Position numbers and translations under genes: made by a program
Notes under the pieces: model-generated
Told to the model about the DNA's origin: nothing
The model's database searches: none
The model's input: only the letters and a program-made list of their open reading frames with translations
Shown here: positions 5,868-11,301 of the stretch, piece by piece
How the letters are laid out: every line of letters begins with the position of its first letter
Position numbering within the stretch: position 1 is the stretch's first letter
NCBI GenBank assembly: GCA_964469505.1
Contig: CAYXZO010000065.1
Span: 1-11,301 of the forward strand
Direction: 5' to 3'
DNA: 11,301 nucleotides
Origin: CAYXZO01 sp964469505
Lineage (GTDB): Bacteria > Fidelibacterota > UBA8477 > JABMPR01

Positions 5868-7061
5868 ATGAAAGCAGCAATTTCAGACCCCCTGCGCGAG
5901 CGGATGGTTTCCCTTGATGTTTTCCGGGGCCTCACCGTGGCGCTCATGATTCTGGTTAACAACCCCGGAAGCTGGAGTCACGTATATGAACAATTGGACC
6001 ACGCTCCTTGGAACGGTTGGACTCTGACGGATACGGTATTTCCATTCTTTTTGTTCATTGTTGGAGTCGCCATGGCTTTGAGCTTTGCCAAGCGACGTAA
6101 ACGGGGTGCCGTCCGGAAAGATCTGGTGCGCAAAGTGCTTTCACGGGCCGCAATAATTTTTGCCATGGGACTTTTTCTCAACGGCTTCCCTTTCAATGTT
6201 CCATTTAATAGCCAAGACCTTGCCAATTTCCATTGGAGTGATATTCCTGGTCGTTTTGCTACTATCCGCTGGATGGGAGTTTTACAAAGAATTGCCCTAT
6301 GTTACCTAATCACGGGGTTGATCATTTTGTATGTACCCTCCAACCGTAAGCGTTTGTTAACCGGGTTGGGGTTATTAGCGCTTTACGAATTGTTGATGCG
6401 GTTACCGCTAGTGCCCGGATGGGGCCACGGCAGCTTTGAATTGGAAAATAGTTTCGCTCGGTGGCTGGACCTGCAGATACTGCGTCCGCAACACATGTAC
6501 CACGGCAAAGGCATTGCTTTCGATCCGGAGGGATTGGTTTCCACCTTGACCGCCGCGGTGACAACGCTTTCCGGCTATTTTGTAGGAGAATATTTGCGGC
6601 GCCCCCTCTCGCTGCATAAGAAATTGACCAACCTTCTGGTGGCAGGTATTGTACTGTTCTTTTTGGGGGGGCTCCTTTCCCCCTGGGAGCCTATCAATAA
6701 GCGACTCTGGACCGTACCGTATGTGATTCTGATGGATGGTTTAGCTCTGATAATGGTAGTGTTCAGCTCTTGGATAATCGATGTGCGCCATTGGCAGCGC
6801 TGGATTAAGCCGGCAGTAGTTTTCGGCAGCAACCCGCTGGTGGTTTTCCTGGGGTCCGGTATCCTGGGACGACTGGTTATTCGCATCAAATGGCACACCG
6901 GGGGAGAATTCATCAGCTTGAAAGGCTGGTTGTATCATAACCTTTGTGTGCCACTGGCGGGGCCCATGAACGGCTCCCTGTTGTACGCCGTGGGCAATGT
7001 TTTGTTATGGACCGCCATTTTGTGGTGGCTTTATGAGAAAAGAATTTTTATTAAGGTGTGA
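5868..7061 (+). CDS. NagX/HGSNAT-like membrane acyltransferase (COG4299 type)
   Basis: This polytopic inner-membrane protein belongs to the family of human heparan-alpha-glucosaminide N-acetyltransferase and bacterial NagX, which move an acetyl group across or at the membrane onto an amino sugar. From the ATG at 5868 it has 397 residues and roughly ten membrane helices. Family hallmarks are SLDVFRGLTVALMILVN (15-31), HAPWNGWTLTDTVFPFFLFI (45-64), RWMGVLQRIALCYL (134-147), FDPEGLVSTL (218-227) and GSNPLVVF (320-327). His45 aligns with the active-site His of the human enzyme (His269, in HASWNG). The next upstream start is a TTG at 5844. GAGGAG (5859-5864) lies 3 nt before the ATG, somewhat close, but family proteins usually begin just before SLDVFRG. 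No GlcNAc-utilisation genes are adjacent, so the acceptor is unknown. Divergent from sdhC; proS follows 72 nt downstream. Confidence 0.88.
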   Translation: MKAAISDPLRERMVSLDVFRGLTVALMILVNNPGSWSHVYEQLDHAPWNGWTLTDTVFPFFLFIVGVAMALSFAKRRKRGAVRKDLVRKVLSRAAIIFAMGLFLNGFPFNVPFNSQDLANFHWSDIPGRFATIRWMGVLQRIALCYLITGLIILYVPSNRKRLLTGLGLLALYELLMRLPLVPGWGHGSFELENSFARWLDLQILRPQHMYHGKGIAFDPEGLVSTLTAAVTTLSGYFVGEYLRRPLSLHKKLTNLLVAGIVLFFLGGLLSPWEPINKRLWTVPYVILMDGLALIMVVFSSWIIDVRHWQRWIKPAVVFGSNPLVVFLGSGILGRLVIRIKWHTGGEFISLKGWLYHNLCVPLAGPMNGSLLYAVGNVLLWTAILWWLYEKRIFIKV

Positions 7062-7133
7062 TGCAGGGAAAGAGTTGCATATCACAACCACCCAGCCGTA
7101 TTCGGGAGTTAATTGTGAGATCAGGAGGAGTTC

Positions 7134-8567
7134 ATGAGTAAGGGTGTTACCCCCCAGAGCGAAAATTTCGCCCGCTGGTACACCGATGTGATTCAAAAGG
7201 CGCAACTGGCGGATTACGGACCGGTGAAGGGTACCATGGTGATTCGCCCCTATGGCTATTCCATTTGGGAACGCATACAACAGCGCCTGGACCGGATGTT
7301 CAAAGAAACGGGCCACGAAAATGCCTATTTCCCCATGTTCATTCCCCAGAGTTTCCTGGCCCGGGAAGCCGATCACGTAGAAGGATTTGCACCGGAAGTG
7401 GCGGTGGTTACCCACGGCGGCGGTAAAAAGCTGGAAGAACCTCTTATTATTCGCCCCACTTCCGAGACCATCATCTGGCACATGTTCCAGAAATGGATTC
7501 ATAGCTACCGGGACTTACCCCTGCTGATCAATCAGTGGGTCAACGTAGTTCGCTGGGAAATGCGGACCCGTTTGTTCCTGCGCACCACCGAGTTTCTGTG
7601 GCAGGAGGGGCACACTGCCCATGCTACGGCGGAGGAAGCGGAACAGGAAGCCCGCCAAATGCTGGAGATTTACCGGCGTTTTGCTGAAGAGGTATTGGCT
7701 ATTCCGGTACTGGTGGGGCGTAAGACCGAACGGGAGAAATTCGCCGGGGCGGTGCACACCTACACTATTGAAGCCCTGATGCGGGATAAGCGGGCGCTCC
7801 AGGCCGGTACCAGTCATAATTTGGGGCAAAATTTCGCCAAGGCTTTCGATGTAACTTTCCAGAATGAAAACAACGAACCGGAATATGTTTACGCCACTAG
7901 CTGGGGGGTGAGTACCAGGCTCATCGGAGGGCTGGTTATGACCCATGGTGATGATAAAGGTCTGATTCTACCTCCGGAAATTGCACCTTACCAGGTGGTA
8001 ATTGTGCCCATTTTCAAGGGCTCCACCCAACAATCCCAAGTGAGCCAAGAGGCCGAAAAACTAGCACAACGACTGAAGGAGGCAGGAGTTAGGGTAAAGT
8101 TAGATGCTGACCCCAAAACCAGCCCAGGTTTCAAGTTCAATGAATGGGAGATGCGGGGGGTACCTCTGCGATTGGAGATGGGGCCCCGGGATCTGGAACG
8201 GAGTCAGGTCGTGGCCGCGTATCGCCATAATGGGCACAAGGAAAACTTATCTTTAGCTGGTCTGACCGAAACGGTACCTGGAATTTTGGAACAGTTGCAA
8301 CGAGAGATCTACCAGCGTGCCTTGACTTTCCGGGAAGAAAATACTCATGAGGTAGATAGCTGGGAAGAATTTCAGCGAGTGATCGGAGAGCAAGGTGGTT
8401 TCGTCAAAGTTTATTGGGCCGGCGGGGAACAGGAAGAAGAGGCTATTCAGGAAGCCACCAAGGCCACGGTCAGGTGTTTGCCGCTGGAGCAGTCGGAAAC
8501 CGAAGGACGCTGTTTCTATACCGGCAAACCCACGAAAACCATGGCTATTTTCGCCAAGGCTTATTAA
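7134..8567 (+). CDS. proS: Prolyl-tRNA synthetase, type 3 (archaeal/eukaryote-like)
   Basis: It charges tRNA-Pro with proline in the cytoplasm. The 477-residue class II enzyme lacks the large editing insertion of the E. coli type. The catalytic core contains RPTSETIIW (108-116), motif 2 FLRTTEFLWQEGHTAHA (148-164) with Arg150, AGTSHNLGQNFAKAF (224-238) and motif 3 GGLVMTHGDDKGLILPP (265-281). The anticodon-binding domain runs from about 286 to 395, and a C-terminal domain ends in the typical FAKAY. In related enzymes that last domain holds a four-Cys zinc site. Here, aligned by eye, the first pair is replaced (YWAGGEQEEE) and only Cys460 of the last pair remains (RCFYTG). I recall similar loss in Bacteroidota enzymes. 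The ATG has AGGAGG (7123-7128) 5 nt upstream. It may be cotranscribed with the preceding acyltransferase. Confidence 0.97.
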   Translation: MSKGVTPQSENFARWYTDVIQKAQLADYGPVKGTMVIRPYGYSIWERIQQRLDRMFKETGHENAYFPMFIPQSFLAREADHVEGFAPEVAVVTHGGGKKLEEPLIIRPTSETIIWHMFQKWIHSYRDLPLLINQWVNVVRWEMRTRLFLRTTEFLWQEGHTAHATAEEAEQEARQMLEIYRRFAEEVLAIPVLVGRKTEREKFAGAVHTYTIEALMRDKRALQAGTSHNLGQNFAKAFDVTFQNENNEPEYVYATSWGVSTRLIGGLVMTHGDDKGLILPPEIAPYQVVIVPIFKGSTQQSQVSQEAEKLAQRLKEAGVRVKLDADPKTSPGFKFNEWEMRGVPLRLEMGPRDLERSQVVAAYRHNGHKENLSLAGLTETVPGILEQLQREIYQRALTFREENTHEVDSWEEFQRVIGEQGGFVKVYWAGGEQEEEAIQEATKATVRCLPLEQSETEGRCFYTGKPTKTMAIFAKAY

Positions 8568-8652
8568 GATAATTAGTTTAGACTACGGGATGGAAACGCG
8601 AATACGCTAAATAAAGTTATAAATTAAAGACTGCATAGGAGAGGAGCATAGA

Positions 8653-9138
8653 ATGAAAACCAAAATGACTTTGATCGGGATATTGGGAGCCTTTCTTTTT
8701 CAGGCTTGTACCACCATCCCAGGTTTACCAACCACTGGAACAGCAGCTAAATTCAATCTGGCTACCACTGAATGGGTTTTAAATCAGAACGCCGCCATCG
8801 AGGAACGCATCAGCCAGATATTGATTGACAGTCTGCAGGTAATCCTGGATCAGGCCCTGGCTTCAGATCGGCAGCAGCTAGCGCTGATGGATTCCACCTT
8901 GCAGGCTATGGAGGAAACGCTTAATCAAACTAGCGCTTTGATGGAAGGGCGGACAGACACTCTCAAAGCTCAGATTATAAATTTGCAGAACGCCACGGCG
9001 CAGCTAAAGGTGAGTGTTACTCAAATCCAGCGTACTGCAGCCGATTTGCCCCGGGAAGCCTTAAAGGAATTATCTAAAGCTGTGAGCAAGTATTTGGAAG
9101 AAAAAACCGCTTCCACTCCGGAAACTAAGTCCGAGTAA
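8653..9138 (+). CDS. Small coiled-coil lipoprotein, family unknown
   Basis: I do not recognise this 161-residue protein as a named family. Residues 1-19 form a signal peptide (basic MKTKM, hydrophobic TLIGILGAFLF) ending in FQAC, a loose lipobox with Cys19 as the probable lipidated residue. A short linker rich in Thr, Pro and Gly (20-32) follows. Residues about 37-150 are almost wholly helical and rich in Ala, Gln, Leu, Glu and Thr, with coiled-coil-like spacing and a single break at Pro133. The tail 152-161 is polar. This suggests a lipid-anchored rod or an oligomer in the periplasm or on the outer membrane. The ATG is supported by GAGGAG (8641-8646), 6 nt upstream. An AT-rich 85-nt gap from proS leaves room for a promoter, but I see no clear one. 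Confidence 0.82.
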   Translation: MKTKMTLIGILGAFLFQACTTIPGLPTTGTAAKFNLATTEWVLNQNAAIEERISQILIDSLQVILDQALASDRQQLALMDSTLQAMEETLNQTSALMEGRTDTLKAQIINLQNATAQLKVSVTQIQRTAADLPREALKELSKAVSKYLEEKTASTPETKSE

Positions 9139-9169
9139 ATCTCCTTCTAGCGGCGGGGAAAAGCTCCCT

Positions 9170-9613
9170 TTGTCCTGGCAGATACGCCCTTTTAAAGTCG
9201 CCGATATTCCAGCGGTGTTGGAATTGTGGCGGAGCGCGGGCCCCGGAGTGGCCTTAACGCGGGCGGACCAACCGGCAGAGCTGGCCCGATTTCTTGAACT
9301 GAACCCTGGATTAAGCTTCGTGGCGGAAGAGACGGGGCGGATTATAGGAGCCGTCATTTGTGGCTTCGATGGCCGCCGGGGTTATTTGCATCATCTGGCA
9401 GTGGCGGAAGATTTTCGGCGACGGGGAGTGGGGCGAGCCCTGGCAGAGAAGTGCAAAGAAGTGTTTAAGGAAAAACGCATCGAGAAGGTGCACCTGTTTG
9501 TTTACGATGATAACCACCAGGCCAAGGCTTTCTGGGAGGCCCTGGGTTGGGAACTGCGCACCGACATCGAAATGATGACCTACATCCCGCCGGATGGAGA
9601 AGAGGGGATATAA
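9170..9613 (+). CDS. GNAT-family N-acetyltransferase (YpeA-like)
   Basis: This 147-residue single-domain GNAT transfers acetyl from acetyl-CoA to an amine. The N-terminal strand and helix are WQIRPFKVADIPAVLELW (3-20). The acetyl-CoA loop is DFRRRGVGRALAEK (81-94), with the R-R-x-G-x-G signature, preceded by strand YLHHLAVAE (72-80). DDNHQAKAFWEALGWE (113-128) is the usual N-x-x-A-x-x-F-Y/W-x-x-x-G-F/W motif near the C-terminus. Overall it recalls YpeA-type enzymes, whose substrate I cannot state. The start is TTG: the first in-frame ATG comes only at residue 135, and the TTG gives a normal family N-terminus. A weak GGGGAA (9155-9160) precedes it by 9 nt. It lies 31 nt after the lipoprotein gene, so the two are probably cotranscribed. 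It converges on the desaturase gene. Confidence 0.88.
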   Translation: MSWQIRPFKVADIPAVLELWRSAGPGVALTRADQPAELARFLELNPGLSFVAEETGRIIGAVICGFDGRRGYLHHLAVAEDFRRRGVGRALAEKCKEVFKEKRIEKVHLFVYDDNHQAKAFWEALGWELRTDIEMMTYIPPDGEEGI

Positions 9614-9626
9614 TTTAACTTCTCCT

Positions 9627-9644
9627 ACCTGGGTACATCCCGGT
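9627..9644. terminator. Possible weak bidirectional terminator hairpin
   Basis: In the 76-nt gap between convergent genes, ACC(T)GGG and CCCGGT pair around TACAT, with one bulged T. The stem is only six base pairs and no clear T-tract follows on either side. It is the best terminator candidate I can see between the two 3' ends, but a poor one. Confidence 0.25.
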
Positions 9645-9689
9645 GCCGCTTAATTTCCTTATTAGAAGACTAAGATTAGACGGAAGCTG

Positions 9690-10715
9690 CTAAGCGGGCT
9701 TACCCCTCGGCGCCGTCTTCAAACCATCCCACCCCACCAACTTACCGGCAGCTTCATCCCATAAGCGCAACCGGAGCGATTTAAGGCTCTTGCACAGAGT
9801 GAGAGGAGTTACCTGGAACTCCGGATTCTCGCGATAGGCCACCGGCAGTTTGTAATTGGGTATCCGGGGACTAAGGTGATGGATGTGGTGAAAACCGATG
9901 TTGCCGGTGAACCATTGGAGGATCCGCGGCAGCTTATAGAAAGAGCTGCCTTTGATGGCTGCCTGATAGTAATCCCAGTCCTTATGGCGGGCCCAGTAAG
10001 TACCCTCGAAATTGTGTTGTACGTAGAAGAGCCACATACCGGTGGAAGTGGCCAGGCAAAGGATGGGTAGTTGCACTTTCAGGTAGGCTCGCCATCCAAC
10101 GAAATAAATCAAAGTCCCGATGAGAACCGCCAGTACCGCGTCGGTGACCCAGACACTGAAGCGCTCCCGTTTACCGTCCGAGGGTAGTGGAATCCGTTGC
10201 ACCAGAGCGAACATCACCGGGGGGGCCAGCACCAGCAAAAGGAGGGGATTACGCATCAGGCGATAGCCGATTTTTTTCATCGTTGAGGCTTGACGGTACT
10301 CCTCGATGGTCATGGTGTAGACGTCACCGGTGCCCCGGCGGTCCAGATCCTGGGCGGTAGCGTGGTGTACCGAGTGGTCGTGCCACCAGCTCTGCCAGGG
10401 GGTGAAGGTTAAAATGCCGGTGACGATCCCCACCCAGCGGTTAGCGGTGGAGGACTTGAAGAATGACTGGTGCCCACAGTCGTGGAAAATTATGAAGGTC
10501 CGAACCATGAAGCCGGCAGTGGGGATGGCCAACAGCAGTGTCAGCCAGTAGGAATACTCCAGACTGCGGAACATGAAATACCAGAGCAAACCGTAAGGCA
10601 GCACGGTGTTCACCAGTTGCCACACGCTGTGGCGGGTATTGGGCATGCGGTAGGGTTTGATGAGAGCCTGCCAGTCGGATTGATGGATGGAAGCTGCGGT
10701 GCTGTGCTCAGTCAT
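9690..10715 (-). CDS. Membrane fatty acid desaturase (omega-6/delta-12-like)
   Basis: This O2-dependent, di-iron integral membrane enzyme introduces a double bond into fatty acyl chains. The 341-residue protein carries the three diagnostic histidine boxes: HDCGH (78-82), HSVHH (114-118, within HDHSVHH) and HHIHH (276-280). The extra HNFEGTYW (234-241) occurs in the delta-12/omega-6 group. Hydrophobic segments near 32-52, 55-76, 157-172, 190-208 and 214-232 fit the usual layout with all boxes on the cytoplasmic side. The DLDRRGTGDVYTMTIEEY segment (123-140) after box 2 is also typical. Start ATG at 10715 has only a weak GGAAA in front. A promoter-like pair lies at 10743-10771. Electron donor genes (ferredoxin, reductase) are not in the window. 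Exact regiospecificity cannot be told from sequence. Confidence 0.93.
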   Translation of the reverse strand: MTEHSTAASIHQSDWQALIKPYRMPNTRHSVWQLVNTVLPYGLLWYFMFRSLEYSYWLTLLLAIPTAGFMVRTFIIFHDCGHQSFFKSSTANRWVGIVTGILTFTPWQSWWHDHSVHHATAQDLDRRGTGDVYTMTIEEYRQASTMKKIGYRLMRNPLLLLVLAPPVMFALVQRIPLPSDGKRERFSVWVTDAVLAVLIGTLIYFVGWRAYLKVQLPILCLATSTGMWLFYVQHNFEGTYWARHKDWDYYQAAIKGSSFYKLPRILQWFTGNIGFHHIHHLSPRIPNYKLPVAYRENPEFQVTPLTLCKSLKSLRLRLWDEAAGKLVGWDGLKTAPRGKPA

Positions 10716-10742
10716 TTTCCGGCTTATTTAGAATCGCAGCTA

Positions 10743-10771
10743 ATTGTAATACTTTTTTTGACCGTTGACCA
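10743..10771 (-). promoter_or_regulatory. Putative promoter of the desaturase gene
   Basis: Read leftward, TGGTCA (10771-10766; four of six matches to TTGACA) and TACAAT (10748-10743; five of six matches to TATAAT) are separated by 17 nt. They lie about 30 nt upstream of the start codon at 10715. The region is AT-rich, so a chance match is possible. If the host is a Bacteroidota-like organism, its promoter consensus would differ. Confidence 0.35.
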
Positions 10772-10995
10772 GAGGTAAGATGGGCAGGATTTAGTGCGGG
10801 ATGGAAATTTTATCAATGATGAGGGTATAAGCGCTGGCATGAACTAAATATTCTAATCATCTTCCCCATTGCTTTTATACCTATCAAGAGTGGAGTATTC
10901 ATTTCGTCTCTTAGCTTTACTTTTTAACAAAACCCGGTTTTCCGTATGGAGTAAACTGGTGGGGTTTAATCTCTCTTGAGGATCGAGATTTTGTT

Positions 10996-11157
10996 ATGGT
11001 TTTGGATGAGTGGTGGCTGATACCATGGATTTTACTGGAATATGTACCCCAGGGTTGGAGCCTAGTCTATGAGAAGAGATGTAAATGTTGTGTGCACTCA
11101 GCTTGTGATGATATTGGTATCATCATTTCAAAATGTTATGTCGGTTATGGAGGATAA
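10996..11157 (+). CDS. Doubtful small ORF, 53 residues
   Basis: ATG to TAA gives a peptide starting MVLDEWWLIPWILLEYV, with a cysteine cluster CKCCVHSAC at 29-37. The frame stays open upstream to 10915 without an ATG. The nearest ribosome-site-like GAGGA is 13 nt away, too far. No family recognised. It overlaps the next ORF in another frame, so at most one of them is likely real; it could also be a fragment of a decayed gene. Confidence 0.15.
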   Translation: MVLDEWWLIPWILLEYVPQGWSLVYEKRCKCCVHSACDDIGIIISKCYVGYGG

Positions 11158-11215
11158 AGTAAATGTCGTTTTATGTGTTTTATTGTTAGTGGGCGACTTG
11201 ATTTCTTTTAGCTAA
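11069..11215 (+). CDS. Doubtful small ORF, 48 residues
   Basis: ATG to TAA encodes a hydrophobic peptide starting MRRDVNVVCTQLVMILVSS and ending with VNVVLCVLLLVGDLISFS. The GTAAATGT coding VNV occurs twice in frame (11081 and 11159). It contains the hairpin at 11106-11125. An internal ATG at 11163, in another frame and 9 nt after GGAGG, would give only eight residues. No family recognised and no good ribosome site at 11069. Confidence 0.12.
   Translation: MRRDVNVVCTQLVMILVSSFQNVMSVMEDKVNVVLCVLLLVGDLISFS
11106..11125. repeat. Perfect hairpin TGATGATA-TTGG-TATCATCA
   Basis: The 8-bp arms are exact reverse complements with a 4-nt loop. The stem is AT-rich and followed by TTTC rather than a T-run, so it is not a convincing terminator. 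It could be a regulator site or an RNA structure element. Confidence 0.4.
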
Positions 11216-11301
11216 ATTTGAAGGTTATAAACAGAGACAAAAACTTATTTAGATGTATTTGTGATTAAGTTGAAGACTTATGTCGAACGGAAATTGCAAA
11301 G

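Larger units (their letters stand above)
10716..11301. other. AT-rich stretch without a confident gene
   Basis: Base composition falls visibly after about 10840 compared with the GC-richer genes to the left. The first part probably carries the desaturase promoter (10743-10771). Further right are two overlapping short open frames (10996-11157 and 11069-11215) and one perfect hairpin (11106-11125). I see no tRNA, transposase fragment or terminal inverted repeat. It may be a long intergenic spacer, the remains of a decayed gene, or the edge of an acquired segment whose genes lie beyond the window. Confidence 0.5.

Noticed and set aside
7062..7133. T-box or other riboswitch leader in front of proS
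   Set aside because: Only 72 nt separate the genes, with no terminator-antiterminator pair or T-box-like conserved sequence.
7005..7502. 165-codon leftward open frame overlapping the acyltransferase 3' end and proS start
   Set aside because: It crosses two well-supported genes on the other strand and covers the proS ribosome binding site; no domain is visible.
943..9613. A new multi-gene system linking the phosphodiesterase, acyltransferase, lipoprotein and GNAT
   Set aside because: These genes are split by the sdh operon and proS, lie on opposite strands and show no shared substrate or partner; adjacency alone does not support a system.

Overview
The window looks like a chromosomal segment of a Gram-negative, respiring bacterium, most likely of the Fibrobacterota-Chlorobiota-Bacteroidota (FCB) superphylum or a related candidate phylum. 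This placement is an inference. It rests on three things: a succinate dehydrogenase of the sdhC-sdhA-sdhB type with one five-helix cytochrome b subunit, a short type-3 prolyl-tRNA synthetase whose C-terminal zinc site has mostly lost its cysteines, and lipoproteins with type II signal peptides. An O2-dependent membrane desaturase next to SDH fits an aerobic or facultative life. No species can be named from the sequence alone.

Layout. Positions 1-942 hold no credible gene. They are an island of short, partly palindromic repeats from at least four families (details in the features). Leftward genes follow: an ectonucleotide pyrophosphatase/phosphodiesterase-like lipoprotein (943-2184), a strong intrinsic terminator (2245-2277), and the sdhCAB operon, transcribed right to left (5676 to 2300) with tight translational coupling. 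A region of about 190 bp (5677-5867) with three successive inverted repeats separates sdhC from a divergent rightward group: a NagX/HGSNAT-like membrane acyltransferase (5868-7061), proS (7134-8567), a small coiled-coil lipoprotein (8653-9138) and a GNAT acetyltransferase (9170-9613). A leftward fatty-acid desaturase (9690-10715) converges on that group. The last ~590 bp (10716-11301) are clearly AT-richer and hold only two short overlapping reading frames and a hairpin.

How the genes relate. Only sdhCAB is a clear functional unit: complex II couples succinate oxidation, or fumarate reduction, to the quinone pool. The other genes are housekeeping or envelope-related (tRNA charging, lipid desaturation, surface phosphodiesterase, sugar acyltransferase-like protein, lipoprotein) and share no evident pathway.

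I found no CRISPR array, phage, transposase, toxin-antitoxin pair or defence system. The window is mostly ordinary. The parts most worth a second look are the repeat island, the dyad-rich divergent promoter region, the unassigned lipoprotein and the AT-rich right end. Several automatic start sites were moved to internal ATG codons because the ribosome binding sites fit those better; each case is explained in its entry.
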